DNA of 64,000 nucleotides from Peribacillus simplex (GTDB taxonomy: Bacteria; Bacillota; Bacilli; Bacillales; DSM-1321). The notes beneath the pieces were generated by a model that saw only the letters and a list, made by a program, of their open reading frames with translations, ran no database searches and had not been told where the DNA came from. Position 1 is the first letter of the stretch; every line of letters begins with the position of its first letter. The stretch spans positions 1 through 64,000 of the forward strand of contig NZ_LNNH01000040.1 in assembly GCF_001542915.1 (NCBI RefSeq). Direction: 5' to 3'. Below are positions 19,847-30,749 of the stretch, piece by piece. Both the position numbers and the translations under genes were made by a program.

Positions 19847-22483
19847 TTATGAAATCGTTAAGACCCATTCTTCAACAAAATTAAGTGCTGCATCCAATTT
19901 TCCCGGGTCTTTTCCGCCGGCTTGGGCCATATCCGGACGTCCGCCGCCGCCGCCGCCGCAGCGGGAAGCCACTTCTTTGATCAATTTGCCTGCATGGAAA
20001 CCGCGATCGATATAATCTTTCGTGACACCTGCTATCAAATTGACTTTATCACCTTGGGCCGATCCCAATACGATAATGACAGAATCAAGCTTTTGTTTCA
20101 AATCATCCGCCATGGCCCGCAGGTTATTCATGTCCGTAGCTTGAACCTTGGCCACCAATACTTGTACCCCATTGATTTCTTTCACGTTAGAAACGAGGCT
20201 TCCTGCTTCAATATTGCTTAATTTGGCAGTCAAGCTTTCATTTTCACGTTGAAGGTCCTTCACCTCAGCCAAGACCGTTTCAATTCTTGAAGGGACATCC
20301 TTCAAATTCGTTTTCAATTTAGCTGATGCCTCTTTCAAGATGCCGATTTGATCTGTCATCAATTGGTACGCACCGGCACCCGTAACCGCTTCGATCCGGC
20401 GCGTGCCTGCACCGATTCCGCTTTCGGAAACGATTTTGAACAGCCCGATCACCGCGGTATTCGGGACATGTACACCCCCGCATAGCTCAAGGCTATAATC
20501 GCCGATTTGAACGACACGGACAATCTTGCCGTATTTTTCGCCAAACAAGGCCATCGCGCCCATCGCTTTTGCTTCTTCAATATTTTTGTAGTCGGTATTC
20601 ACCTGCAGGCTTTGCCAGATTTTTTCATTTACGATCGTTTCGATGCGCTCTATTTCTTCGGCCGTTATCTGTCCGAAATGAGAGAAGTCGAAGCGAAGGC
20701 GCTCAGCTTGTACGAGTGAACCAGCCTGATTGACATGTGTACCGAGAACGTCTTTTAACGCCTGATGCAACAGATGTGTCGCTGTATGGTTTTTAGTGAT
20801 ATGGATGCGGTTTTCTTGATTGACCGCAGCTACGATATCGGAATCTGTCAGTAAAGTGCCGGCAACGACCGTTACCCGGTGCAGGTTTTGACCATTTGGC
20901 GCCTTTTGAACATCATGGACTTCCATTTTCACGGATTCACTTGCCATCGTGCCTTTATCCGCTATTTGTCCGCCGCTTTCCGCGTAGAAAGGAGTTTTGT
21001 CCAGAATGACCTGCACGTCCTCACCTTCCTGTACCTCTGTTACAAGTTCGCCATTTTTTATGATGGCCGCAACCTTGGCATCGACCGCAACTTGATCATA
21101 ACCGACAAATTCACTTTCGACCTTAATATCTCCCAACACTCCGCCTTGGATTTGCATCGAATCCACATCTTGGCGTGCTGACCGTGCACGTTCACGCTGG
21201 GCATCCATTTCTTTTTCGAATCCAGCTTGATCGACCGTCATGCCCTCTTCCTCGGCATATTCTTCCGTTAACTCGATCGGGAAGCCATATGTGTCATATA
21301 GACGGAAAGCATCACTGCCAGGAATGGTCGAGTTCCCCTTTTCCTTTTCCTTTTTAATGACCTCGGAAAGGATGGCCAATCCATCATGAAGGGTTTCATG
21401 GAAGCGTTCCTCTTCATTCTTGATTACTTTTGCAATGAAATCCTTATTATTGAGGACCTCAGGGTAGAAGTCTTTCATGATTTCACCAACGACAGTCACC
21501 AGCTCGAACATGAATGGACGATTGATGTTGATTTGCTTCGCATATCGAACCGCCCTGCGGAGCAAGCGGCGCAATACATATCCACGGCCTTCGTTGGATG
21601 GAAGAGCTCCGTCACCAACTGCGAATGCCACCGTACGGATATGATCGGCGATGACCTTGAAGGCAACATCCTTTTCTGTGTCGACACCATATTTCACATC
21701 GGCGATTTCTTCCACAGCGCGGATGATTGGCATGAATAGATCGGTATCATAGTTCGTGGCCACATCTTGAACGACGGAAGCCATACGCTCGAGACCCATG
21801 CCCGTATCGATGTTTTTCTTCGGAAGCGGTGTATAAGAACCGTCCGGATTATGGTTGAATTGAGAAAACACAAGATTCCAGACTTCTAGATGACGTTCGT
21901 TTTCCCCGCCAGGATATAATTCCGGATCATTCGGATCATCCCCGTATGCAGGTCCGCGATCGTAGAAAATCTCTGTGTTGGGACCGCTTGGACCTTCACC
22001 GATATCCCAGAAGTTTTCTTCAAGGCGAATGATCCTTTCAGCAGGAACACCGATTTTTTTATTCCAAAGTTCAAATGCTTCATCATCTTCAGGATGGATG
22101 GTCACGGCTAATTTATCTTTGTCGAACCCAATCCATTTTTCATCAGTCAAAAACTCCCATGCCCATGTGATGGCTTCTTCTTTGAAGTATTCGCCAATCG
22201 AGAAGTTGCCCAGCATTTCGAAAAACGTATGGTGACGTGCCGTCTTCCCGACGTTTTCAATATCGTTTGTACGAATCGCCTTTTGTGCATTCGTGATCCG
22301 CGGATTTTCGGGAATCACCCGTCCATCGAAATATTTCTTTAACGTCGCCACCCCGGAGTTGATCCAAAGCAATGATGGATCTTCATGAGGAACCAAAGAC
22401 GCACTCGGTTCGATGTTATGGCCTTTTTCACTAAAAAAATCTAAATACATTTGGCGGATTTGAGCACCAGTTAAATACTTCAT
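19847..22483 (-). CDS. alaS: Alanyl-tRNA synthetase
   Basis: This class II synthetase charges tRNA-Ala. The 878 residues cover the catalytic domain ([20 protein letters not shown]), the tRNA-binding domain, and the editing domain with its zinc/active-site motifs [11 protein letters not shown] and CGGVHVPNT. The C-terminal C-Ala domain has the glycine-rich [17 protein letters not shown]. The length is normal for Bacillus. Its leader contains a complete T-box (22523-22790), so transcription should respond to uncharged tRNA-Ala. The conserved downstream trio yrzL-ruvX-yrzB follows. Confidence 0.98.
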   Translation of the reverse strand: MKYLTGAQIRQMYLDFFSEKGHNIEPSASLVPHEDPSLLWINSGVATLKKYFDGRVIPENPRITNAQKAIRTNDIENVGKTARHHTFFEMLGNFSIGEYFKEEAITWAWEFLTDEKWIGFDKDKLAVTIHPEDDEAFELWNKKIGVPAERIIRLEENFWDIGEGPSGPNTEIFYDRGPAYGDDPNDPELYPGGENERHLEVWNLVFSQFNHNPDGSYTPLPKKNIDTGMGLERMASVVQDVATNYDTDLFMPIIRAVEEIADVKYGVDTEKDVAFKVIADHIRTVAFAVGDGALPSNEGRGYVLRRLLRRAVRYAKQININRPFMFELVTVVGEIMKDFYPEVLNNKDFIAKVIKNEEERFHETLHDGLAILSEVIKKEKEKGNSTIPGSDAFRLYDTYGFPIELTEEYAEEEGMTVDQAGFEKEMDAQRERARSARQDVDSMQIQGGVLGDIKVESEFVGYDQVAVDAKVAAIIKNGELVTEVQEGEDVQVILDKTPFYAESGGQIADKGTMASESVKMEVHDVQKAPNGQNLHRVTVVAGTLLTDSDIVAAVNQENRIHITKNHTATHLLHQALKDVLGTHVNQAGSLVQAERLRFDFSHFGQITAEEIERIETIVNEKIWQSLQVNTDYKNIEEAKAMGAMALFGEKYGKIVRVVQIGDYSLELCGGVHVPNTAVIGLFKIVSESGIGAGTRRIEAVTGAGAYQLMTDQIGILKEASAKLKTNLKDVPSRIETVLAEVKDLQRENESLTAKLSNIEAGSLVSNVKEINGVQVLVAKVQATDMNNLRAMADDLKQKLDSVIIVLGSAQGDKVNLIAGVTKDYIDRGFHAGKLIKEVASRCGGGGGGRPDMAQAGGKDPGKLDAALNFVEEWVLTIS

Positions 22484-22522
22484 ATATATATCCTCCTTTA
22501 AAAATGATTATGTAATTTTTGA

Positions 22523-22790
22523 GCACACAAAAAACCCCCATCCCAAAAACAGGGACGAGAGTCAACTCGCGGTACCACCCTGATTACGGACGCAGGAAAA
22601 TCCTATGCCCATCACCTTCATAAAAGCCTTAACGCGGCATGACGGCAGGTATTAGCTGCTCTCGGGACTAGCTTTCTGCCGCTCTTCACCTGGCAATCCC
22701 TCTCAGCCTAGGGGACCCCTCTCTTCTTGGTGGACTTCAGCATACTTCATCCTTCAACGAATTATCTTATGTAATGGATTATATTCACAA
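22523..22790 (-). promoter_or_regulatory. T-box riboswitch leader of alaS
   Basis: On the minus strand the canonical T-box sequence AGGGTGGTACCGCG is at 22581-22568. It is followed by a terminator hairpin (CTCGTCCC.../GGGATGGGG) and a TTTTTT run near 22530. Upstream lies a long Stem I region including AGTATGCTGAAG and AGAGAGGGG. The gene order makes the specifier an Ala codon, but I could not assign the exact codon by eye. Confidence 0.95.
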
Positions 22791-22795
22791 GACTT

Positions 22796-23872
22796 TTATT
22801 TGTCAATAAGCGGCGGCTTCTTTCTAAAGTGAACGCGCGCGTGCAATACAAAAACTTTCAGCACAGCCAGAATCGGAATGGACAGGACCATCCCCGTGAT
22901 GCCGCCGATTTCGCCACCGGCCAATAATGCCAGCATGATGAAAAGCGGATGCATATGCAGACTTTTTCCGACAATTAGCGGGGACAGGACATTTCCCTCG
23001 AGAAATTGAAGGACGAGTACGATGACCGCAATGATCACCACCATTTTCACCGATATCGTCGCAGCGATGATCACGGCGGGAATGGCGCCGATGATCGGGC
23101 CGAAGTACGGTATGACGTTCGTTATCCCGATGATTGCGCCCAATAGCAGCGGATAATCCATTCCGACGATCCAAAAAAGCAGCGAGGATAACAAGCCGAT
23201 CACGGCACAGACGATGATTTGCCCTCGAATGTAACTGCCAAGCGATGCATCGACATCACGGACGAAGGCCCGCCCCTGCTTGCGCCATTTTTTCGGGGTC
23301 ATATACCAGGCCATTTTTTTCAAGGCGGTGAAATCCTTCAGGATATAAAAGGCGATGAATGGAATCAAGGCAATCAGGACGATGAAGTCGATCATTTTCA
23401 CGGCATAACCCATCGCTTTTTCAGGCATACGCTTCAACCAGCCCTCGAATAGAAGGATGCCTTCTTCCACCCTTTCATGAATTCCGAACGGCCAGGCTGC
23501 GGTTTGATGATTGAGCTTGTCGATCCGGCTCCGGTATTGTTCGACCAATTCCGGCACGCTTTCCGAAAGCTCCCGTACCTGACTGACAATCACCGGTATT
23601 CCTTTATACACGGCAAAGCCGATTCCCCCGAAAAATACTAAATAGATGATCGTAATCGAAAGCCAGCGGCGCATCCCTTTCTCATTTAAATATTCGACTA
23701 CCGGATGCAGCAAGTAACTGATGAACGCACCGATCAAAAAAGGGATCAGGACTGTCACGCATACAGTGACAACCGGTCCCCACAAGGGTTGGAGTTTCAT
23801 GAAGATATATATGACGAAGAATAAGAGCAATAAAAACCCGAGGCGATAAAACCATTTTACACGAATACTCAC
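22796..23872 (-). CDS. yrrI: AI-2E family transporter YrrI
   Basis: This polytopic membrane protein has 358 residues and about eight helices, with the family signature GTxxYxGPxIGAIPAVIIA seen here as NVIPYFGPIIGAIPAV. Family members include exporters such as TqsA and Na+/H+ antiporter-like proteins; the substrate here is unknown. It ends just before the alaS T-box leader and follows a terminator, so it is probably transcribed alone. Confidence 0.9.
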   Translation of the reverse strand: MSIRVKWFYRLGFLLLLFFVIYIFMKLQPLWGPVVTVCVTVLIPFLIGAFISYLLHPVVEYLNEKGMRRWLSITIIYLVFFGGIGFAVYKGIPVIVSQVRELSESVPELVEQYRSRIDKLNHQTAAWPFGIHERVEEGILLFEGWLKRMPEKAMGYAVKMIDFIVLIALIPFIAFYILKDFTALKKMAWYMTPKKWRKQGRAFVRDVDASLGSYIRGQIIVCAVIGLLSSLLFWIVGMDYPLLLGAIIGITNVIPYFGPIIGAIPAVIIAATISVKMVVIIAVIVLVLQFLEGNVLSPLIVGKSLHMHPLFIMLALLAGGEIGGITGMVLSIPILAVLKVFVLHARVHFRKKPPLIDK

Positions 23873-23925
23873 TTCCGAACACCTCCCGCTCGTTTATTCT
23901 TCGAAAGGCAGCCGGTTTTCATACA

Positions 23926-23954
23926 TAAAAAAGAGTGTCCTGTGAAAAGGACAC
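23926..23954 (-). terminator. Terminator of the yrrD-linked mini-gene group
   Basis: AGTGTCCT pairs with AGGACAC(C) around a short loop, and TTTTTTATG follows on the minus strand. It is 13 bases after the 37-codon ORF. Confidence 0.8.
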
Positions 23955-23966
23955 CAAAGCCACACG

Positions 23967-24080
23967 TTATAATATTGACTTTAATCTTTTACGGATTTTC
24001 TTCATGCTCCGTTTGAGCCTCTTTGAATTCAACATGTCCGAACCGAAGTTCATAACACTATTGCGTGAACGTCTAGCCAT
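23967..24080 (-). CDS. 37-residue very basic protein (YrzQ/DUF3918-like)
   Basis: The ORF MARRSRNSVMNFGSDMLNSK... ends KKIRKRLKSIL. Its ribosome site is GAAGAGGTG. The MARRSRNS start and a basic RxMRKxI-type end are the pattern of the small DUF3918/YrzQ proteins found beside yrrD in bacilli, but the middle helix is shorter and more polar than usual. It is the last gene of the unit with yrrD and the zinc-ribbon gene, closed by a terminator. Function unknown. Confidence 0.55.
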   Translation of the reverse strand: MARRSRNSVMNFGSDMLNSKRLKRSMKKIRKRLKSIL

Positions 24081-24101
24081 TTCAAACACCTCTTCCGATT
24101 A

Positions 24102-24296
24102 TCACATACTGAAGCGGCGGTCATTTTCTTCAAACAAATCGTCCAATGAGCTTAAACTTCCATCTTCCTCGACCTGGTGCGTATTAATGATCCCTTCGGA
24201 TAAGGTCATCTCAATAAAACAATTCCAACAATAATATTGGTTTACGCCTATTTTCCCTACATCTTTACTGCGGCAATTCGGGCATTTAATTTCCAA
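24102..24296 (-). CDS. Small zinc-ribbon protein next to yrrD
   Basis: The 64-residue protein has two CxxC knuckles, CPNC and CWNC, separated by 14 residues, then an acidic tail (VEEDGSLSSLDDLFEEND). I choose the TTG at 24296 because GTGAGGTG lies six to eight bases upstream and it avoids overlap with yrrD; an ATG 51 bases upstream runs into yrrD. It sits between yrrD and the basic mini-protein, as yrzR does in B. subtilis, but I am not certain of the orthology. Confidence 0.75.
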   Translation of the reverse strand: MEIKCPNCRSKDVGKIGVNQYYCWNCFIEMTLSEGIINTHQVEEDGSLSSLDDLFEENDRRFSM

Positions 24297-24306
24297 AATG
24301 GACACC

Positions 24307-24765
24307 TCACTGTTCATTAACTGAAACAATGATGGTATCCTTCCCAAACGTAGGCGGCTGTTTTGATTGGATCACTGTCGACTCCGAGAAAAACCCATCC
24401 GTTGTTTCATACGCTATAATCGTGCCCATTTGTTCCTTGAAATATACATCCTGCAGTAAACCAAGCTCCTCACCCATTTCCGAAAAAAGCATCCGCCCCA
24501 ATAGTTCGTCCTTTGTCAGGCAAATGGAATCCGCAGGCATTTTCCTCGTGGTTGTATCGTTGAGCTTGATGACGATCCCGTCTTGTCCATAAGATGATAT
24601 ATCGGCCAATTGCAAGTGGAAGGCCCTCTTGAACAATGCTTGCTGATGAATGACCATGCCGGTTACCTGACCCGATTCTGAAATCGTTAAATCATGGACG
24701 GTGCCGATACGTTCTCCTCTAAGCGTAAAAACCGGCATCCCTTTCAATAAAGAAAACGTCCGCAA
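24307..24765 (-). CDS. yrrD: PRC-barrel domain protein YrrD
   Basis: The protein contains two PRC-barrel-like modules: RTFSLLKGMPVFTLRGERIGTV and, later, LGRMLFSEMGEELGLLQDVYF. PRC barrels occur in RNA-processing and photosynthetic proteins; the role of YrrD is not known. I choose the TTG at 24765 because GGAAAGGCGGG is suitably placed and the product then begins RTFSLLKG as in homologues; ATG at 24771 is an alternative, and the far-upstream ATG at 24921 runs into a terminator. Confidence 0.82.
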   Translation of the reverse strand: MRTFSLLKGMPVFTLRGERIGTVHDLTISESGQVTGMVIHQQALFKRAFHLQLADISSYGQDGIVIKLNDTTTRKMPADSICLTKDELLGRMLFSEMGEELGLLQDVYFKEQMGTIIAYETTDGFFSESTVIQSKQPPTFGKDTIIVSVNEQ

Positions 24766-24872
24766 GGTCATCCCGCCTTTCCGAACATTTTTATTATTTC
24801 TTTCATCATGAAAATAGATGTGCTGAAAGGTTTTCCATTGTCGATTGTTACACATACCGTTGATGCCACGGC

Positions 24873-24904
24873 ATAAAAAAAAGCACCCCAAATTGTTCGG
24901 GGTG
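24873..24904 (-). terminator. Terminator of the lemA-TPM operon
   Basis: CACCCC pairs with GGGGTG around a loop (CACCCCGAACAATTTGGGGTG) and is followed by eight T residues on the minus strand, 24 bases after the TPM gene. Confidence 0.9.
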
Positions 24905-24927
24905 TCGCTAGGCCCGGTCATTTCATT

Positions 24928-25698
24928 TTACCACCCTCTGCTCGAGCCTCCGCCACCGGAACTCCCTCCGCCTCCTCCGCGTGGGCCGCCGCCGCGGCCT
25001 CCTCCGCCACCGCCTCCGCGGCTGATGAATATCAAGAGGATATTAAGGAGCGTTTGAAGGAAAAATCCTTTAAAAAATTTGGCATCGAGGATGAAAACGA
25101 TGATGATGACGATGATAAAGAGAACTATCTGTAAACCGGATGGCTGAAAGGTATCTGGCTCCGGCTGGACGGAAAGATCTTGATGAAACTCTTCGCCCAA
25201 TTGATATTCTTTCGTGACATCGTTATAGACGGCCTTATACGTTTCAGTCAGTGCAGCATCATAATTCCCTTTTTTCAGCTCCGGAATGGCAACATTATCC
25301 AAAATCTGTCCCGTTCTTATATCGGTTATGGCCCCTTCCAGACCGTACCCCACTTCGATGCGGATTTTCTGTTCTTCCTTGGCAAGCACGATGAGGACGC
25401 CGTTGTTCAGCTCGGCATCGCCAAGCTTGAATGATCTAAATGCGTCGACCGAGTACTCATCGATTTCGGATCCTTCCATCGAATCCACGGTCAATACGGC
25501 AATCTGTGCTTTCGTAGCGTCATCCAAGCGTTTCCCAAGTTCGATCAGTTCCGATTTTTCCTGATCATCCAGCACTCCGGCAAAATCCTGGACATAGATA
25601 TCCCCAACTGGTTTCGGGATGTTCGGTTGTGCTGCGACTACGTTTGCAAATTGTAATGTGAAAATGAAGAATAGCGCAAACACAGCGAGTCTTTTCAT
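24928..25698 (-). CDS. TPM domain membrane protein (YgcG family)
   Basis: The 256-residue protein has a signal peptide (residues 1-23), an extracytoplasmic TPM domain (about 30-160; VGDIYVQDFAGVLDDQEK), a membrane helix (about 190-210) and an almost pure Gly/Arg/Ser tail (SRGGGGGGGRGGG...SSRGW). The TPM domain is found with LemA proteins in many bacteria and may bind Ca2+ or act in membrane-protein quality control. It is coupled to lemA by a TAATG overlap. The glycine tail is typical of the family. Confidence 0.88.
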   Translation of the reverse strand: MKRLAVFALFFIFTLQFANVVAAQPNIPKPVGDIYVQDFAGVLDDQEKSELIELGKRLDDATKAQIAVLTVDSMEGSEIDEYSVDAFRSFKLGDAELNNGVLIVLAKEEQKIRIEVGYGLEGAITDIRTGQILDNVAIPELKKGNYDAALTETYKAVYNDVTKEYQLGEEFHQDLSVQPEPDTFQPSGLQIVLFIIVIIIVFILDAKFFKGFFLQTLLNILLIFISRGGGGGGGRGGGPRGGGGGSSGGGGSSRGW

Positions 25699-26264
25699 TA
25701 TTTATCGCTCCCGAAATCAACCTTTGGCGTTTCTTTTTCTTGATCGGTCACTTCAAAATACGGCTTTGTCTCGAAACCGAACGCGCCCGCCATCAAATTC
25801 TTCGGAAAGCGTTTAATCGTCTTATTATAAGTGGTGACTTCATCATTATAGTCTTTACGGGCCACCGTCAGACGATTCTCCGTCCCCTCCAGGCTGTCCA
25901 TGAGTCCCTTGAAGTTCTCATTGGCCTTTAAATCCGGATAATTCTCGACGACAACTAAAAGGCGGCTTAAAGCCCCGCTCAGCTCTTGATCGGCTTGGAT
26001 CGCACCTTCCTTGGAATTGGCACCTGCCAGCTTGGAGCGGGCATCACTCACCGCTTTAATGGCTTCCGTTTCGTGCTTCGCATATCCCTTTACCGTTTCG
26101 ACGAGGTTCGGAATCAAATCCGCTCTCCGCTTCAATTGATTATCCACCTGTGACCACTTATTGTCGACGTCTTCATTGGCACTGACAAGGCCGTTGTATG
26201 AGGTTGCCCCATATATCACTAGTAAAACGACAACGACTATCCCTATTATCCATCCTTTTTTCAA
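25698..26264 (-). CDS. lemA: LemA family protein
   Basis: This membrane-anchored helical protein has one N-terminal transmembrane segment (about residues 3-22) and then the LemA domain with NKWSQVDNQLKRRADLIPNL, the family signature. It ends in FGFETKPYFEV. The start is TTG at 26264, preceded by AGGGGGGATCAGA; the ATG at 26339 gives an implausible leader. It is paired with the TPM gene downstream; such pairs are widespread, but the function is not settled. Confidence 0.9.
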   Translation of the reverse strand: MKKGWIIGIVVVVLLVIYGATSYNGLVSANEDVDNKWSQVDNQLKRRADLIPNLVETVKGYAKHETEAIKAVSDARSKLAGANSKEGAIQADQELSGALSRLLVVVENYPDLKANENFKGLMDSLEGTENRLTVARKDYNDEVTTYNKTIKRFPKNLMAGAFGFETKPYFEVTDQEKETPKVDFGSDK

Positions 26265-26367
26265 TCTGATCCCCCCCTGCTCTTTCATATACAAGTTATA
26301 TTTTATAGTCATTCCACCAAAACTATGATCATAAAACAAAATTCAGCAATTTGATGAACAAAACATG

Positions 26368-28776
26368 TTACATAAAATCATAAGGAGTAACATTCTCCAT
26401 CCCCATCATCGGGTCGGCATGCCTGAGGATATCCAGATAGCTTGCCTCCTGCTCACGCACCATGCCCTTTTCAACCGGAGCATCCTCTTCGCTCAAAACC
26501 TCGCGCAGCTTTTCACGCAGTGTCGTTTTCCGGCGCATTTCATCATTCCGTTCGATCCCGAGACGGAATGCTTCTTCTTCCCCGCAAAGAATCAGGAAAT
26601 TCTTGCTGCGGGTGATCGCGGTATACAATAAATTGCGTCGGAGCATCCGATAATAGCTTTTCACCACTGGCAAAATGACGATGGGAAACTCACTTCCCTG
26701 CGACTTGTGGATGGAGCAGCAATACGCATGTGTAATCTGATTCAGATCCTGCTTCGTGTAGGTCACTTCGATCCCCTCGAACGATATGATGACTTTATCG
26801 ACATGATCGGTATTTTCCTTAGCGAACAATATCGATACGATTTCTCCCATATCACCGTTAAAGACCCCTTCCTCAGGCTGGTTCACCAGCTGCAGCACCT
26901 TATCTCCCGTCCTGTAAATCACATCGCCAAATTTGATTTCCCGCCGCTTTTCATCGATATTGCCATTGAACACTTCCTGAAGCATTTTATTCAAGGCATC
27001 GATGCCGGCAGGTCCTCTGTACATGGGTGCCAACACCTGTATATCCTTGGCCGTGAAGCCCTTCGTCCGGGCATTTGCGACCACCTTCTCGATAACCTGG
27101 GCGATTTGGCCCGTCTGGCAGCGAATGAACGAGCGATCTTCTTGCTGCTTCGTCACATCATCTGGCAGCCTTCCTTTTTTGATATCATGGGCCAATTCAA
27201 TGATTGAAGAACCATCCGCTTGACGATAAATATGCTCAAGACTGACAGTAGGTACACAATTCGATGCAAGCAAGTCCTTCAGAACCTGTCCAGGACCGAC
27301 CGATGGCAGTTGATCTTCATCGCCAACCAATATCACCTGGACATTTTCCGGCAGAGCTTTGAATAATTGATGGGCGAGCCACGTATCCACCATGGATACC
27401 TCATCGATGATCACGATCCGCCCGTCCAGCTGATTATCCTCATCATGCGAAAAGCCTTCACTCCCATTCCATCCCAGCAAACGGTGAATCGTGACGGCGG
27501 GAAGACCGGTCGATTCAGCCATACGCTTCGCCGCACGCCCAGTGGGAGCCGCAAGGACGAATGGGAATGGATCGCTTCCTTCTTTTTTATAATCATTCAA
27601 GTCCATTGATACCCCATGCAGCTCGGCATAAAGCTCGACGATTCCCTTGATGACCGTCGTCTTACCGGTACCCGGCCCCCCCGTCAAGATTAACATGGGT
27701 GATTGCAGGGCTGTCTGAATCGCTTCCTTTTGGGCTGAAGCATAGGAGACACCAAGCCGCTCCTCCAGCTCGCCAAGCGCAAGCAAAAATTCCGATTCCG
27801 GAAATTGGTCTTCATACTCGGTTTGGTCGAGAAGCCGCTTGATGTTCATCACGATTCCCTTTTCGGAATAAAATAAGGATGGCGGATAAATCCGTTGATC
27901 TTCGACAACGATTTTTCCGTCTTCCGTCAATTCGATTATTTCCGAGGAAATGTTCGTGAACTCGATCCGATCCCGCTTATTTTCCTCCAGCAGCTTTTTT
28001 ACCGCTTCCAATAGCTGCTCGGCTTCGATGTAGATATTTCCGTCCTGAAGGCACTGGGATTCCAGCGTATACAAGCAAGCAGCCTTGATCCGATCGGGGT
28101 GGCTGCCGGAAATGCCAAGCTGATGCCCAAGTTCATCCGCCCGACCAAAACCAATCCCTTCAATATCCTCCACAAGCTTATACGGATTGCCCTGGACCAT
28201 GGAAATCGTATCCTGCTTATACATTTGATAAATCTTCATCGAGAGCTGCGGACCGAAGCCATATTGATTAAGGGCAATCATCACCTGCTCCAGGCCTTGA
28301 TGCTCAACTAACGTATCATAGAGGCCTTTCGCTTTTTCACCAGATAGCTTCGGAATATCATCAAGTAACGATGGCTGAGCCAGAATCTTGGAAATTGCCT
28401 TTTCCCCTAGCGTATCAACAATGCTTTCGGCTGTTTTTTTCCCAATCCCTTTAAACAGGTCACCGGACAAATAACTGACGATGCCTTCCTTGGATTGAGG
28501 CAAATCCTTGCGAAAATGCTCAACATGAAATTGAAGGCCAAAACGCGGATGTTCCTTCAAGGCCCCATAAAAAATATAAATCTCATCCTCATGCATCCTT
28601 GGAAAATAACCGGTTACGACTGCTTCCTTCTCTTCATAACTCAGATTCGTTTCATGCACGCGAATTCTTACAACCGAGTACATATTTTCTTCATTATGAA
28701 AGATCGTCACCAAATGGCTACCCTTCATGAACATTTTCTCTTCTGCAAACAAATCCAACGAATCTTGCTGGCTCAA
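26368..28776 (-). CDS. recD2: ATP-dependent DNA helicase RecD2 (YrrC)
   Basis: This superfamily 1B 5'-3' helicase acts in DNA repair and replication-fork maintenance. The N-terminal domain (1-150) has an OB-like part and helix-hairpin-helix GIGKKTAESIV and GIGFGRADELG motifs. Walker A is LTGGPGTGKTTVIKG (about 364-378), Walker B is IVIIDEVSMVD, and the C-terminal motif VI region is HAYCCSIHKSQGSEFP. It has 802 residues, the usual length. It lies between the TPR gene yrrB and lemA. Confidence 0.96.
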   Translation of the reverse strand: MSQQDSLDLFAEEKMFMKGSHLVTIFHNEENMYSVVRIRVHETNLSYEEKEAVVTGYFPRMHEDEIYIFYGALKEHPRFGLQFHVEHFRKDLPQSKEGIVSYLSGDLFKGIGKKTAESIVDTLGEKAISKILAQPSLLDDIPKLSGEKAKGLYDTLVEHQGLEQVMIALNQYGFGPQLSMKIYQMYKQDTISMVQGNPYKLVEDIEGIGFGRADELGHQLGISGSHPDRIKAACLYTLESQCLQDGNIYIEAEQLLEAVKKLLEENKRDRIEFTNISSEIIELTEDGKIVVEDQRIYPPSLFYSEKGIVMNIKRLLDQTEYEDQFPESEFLLALGELEERLGVSYASAQKEAIQTALQSPMLILTGGPGTGKTTVIKGIVELYAELHGVSMDLNDYKKEGSDPFPFVLAAPTGRAAKRMAESTGLPAVTIHRLLGWNGSEGFSHDEDNQLDGRIVIIDEVSMVDTWLAHQLFKALPENVQVILVGDEDQLPSVGPGQVLKDLLASNCVPTVSLEHIYRQADGSSIIELAHDIKKGRLPDDVTKQQEDRSFIRCQTGQIAQVIEKVVANARTKGFTAKDIQVLAPMYRGPAGIDALNKMLQEVFNGNIDEKRREIKFGDVIYRTGDKVLQLVNQPEEGVFNGDMGEIVSILFAKENTDHVDKVIISFEGIEVTYTKQDLNQITHAYCCSIHKSQGSEFPIVILPVVKSYYRMLRRNLLYTAITRSKNFLILCGEEEAFRLGIERNDEMRRKTTLREKLREVLSEEDAPVEKGMVREQEASYLDILRHADPMMGMENVTPYDFM

Positions 28777-28813
28777 CGCTACTCCCCACCTTTTCCATGC
28801 ATATGCCTTCTAT

Positions 28814-29485
28814 TTACTCGGCATTCATTTCTTCCATCAGTTTTTTACCGTGCCCTGCCAGCATATGGTCAGGCTGTGCTTCCAGCGCCTTATCAAAGTA
28901 AGCGATCGCCGCCTGCGCATCTTCCTTATATCCGGCAAACGCGACACCCAAATTATAATACGCATCGGCATGGCCTGGATCCTGTTCCACTACTATATTC
29001 AGCTGATTGATCAACTCATCATACAGTTCAGCATTCGCAAGGCATAGCGCATATTGGAATCTCGCATCAACATCCTCCGGGCTCAGCTCCACCGTTCTCT
29101 GTAAATAAGGCATGGCCAATTTAGGCTGTTCCAATGCCATCAAAGTCAATCCAAGCATGAAGTATGCATCACTGTTATCCAATCCCAATCGAATTGCTTT
29201 CTCAAACATGTCCTTCGCCTCAACTAATTTAGAATCGGTTTCATAATATAAGTTTCCTAATGAATAATATGCTGCAGCTGCGTTTTCATCCAGCTCTATC
29301 GCCTTTTTGTAAAACTTGACCGCTTTATCCGTTTCACCCACTGCAGTCAGTACATTTCCAAAGTTTATATAGGCAACAGGCTCATTCGGATTTTCCTCGA
29401 TGGCCTCATTGAAGACCTTCGCCGCTTCCTCGTATTTTCCTTGTTGCATAAATTCGATGCCTTGTTGATTTTTATCCATATTCAT
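28814..29485 (-). CDS. yrrB: TPR repeat protein YrrB
   Basis: The 223 residues form about six tetratricopeptide repeats, each with the G-x-x-Y/A-x-x-P pattern (GKYEEAAKVFNEAIEENPNE, GETDKAVKFYKKAIELDENA). TPR solenoids bind partner proteins; the partner of YrrB is not known. The position between mnmA and recD2 is conserved. GGAG lies five to six bases before the first ATG; an ATG two codons in is an alternative. Confidence 0.9.
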   Translation of the reverse strand: MNMDKNQQGIEFMQQGKYEEAAKVFNEAIEENPNEPVAYINFGNVLTAVGETDKAVKFYKKAIELDENAAAAYYSLGNLYYETDSKLVEAKDMFEKAIRLGLDNSDAYFMLGLTLMALEQPKLAMPYLQRTVELSPEDVDARFQYALCLANAELYDELINQLNIVVEQDPGHADAYYNLGVAFAGYKEDAQAAIAYFDKALEAQPDHMLAGHGKKLMEEMNAE

Positions 29486-29559
29486 TCACACTCCATTTTC
29501 ATAATAAAAAGTATAGCATAAGCCAGCGGTCCATTTCAGGCGGGCCACCCCCGCAATCC

Positions 29560-29594
29560 AAAAGAAGTCCCCAACCGCAAACACAGCTGGGGAC
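29560..29594 (-). terminator. Terminator of mnmA
   Basis: GTCCCC...GGGGAC with an internal AGCTG.../CGGTT region forms a hairpin on the minus strand and is followed by TTCTTTTGG, shortly after the mnmA stop. Confidence 0.65.
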
Positions 29595-29603
29595 ATGCTT
29601 ATT

Positions 29604-30737
<1,134 letters not shown>

Positions 30738-30749
30738 TTAAAGGAAGGA

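Noticed and set aside
24928-25020. Glycine-rich end of the TPM protein as a frameshift or repeat artefact
   Set aside because: A Gly/Arg/Ser tail is usual for this protein family and the frame stays open to a normal stop with a terminator behind it.
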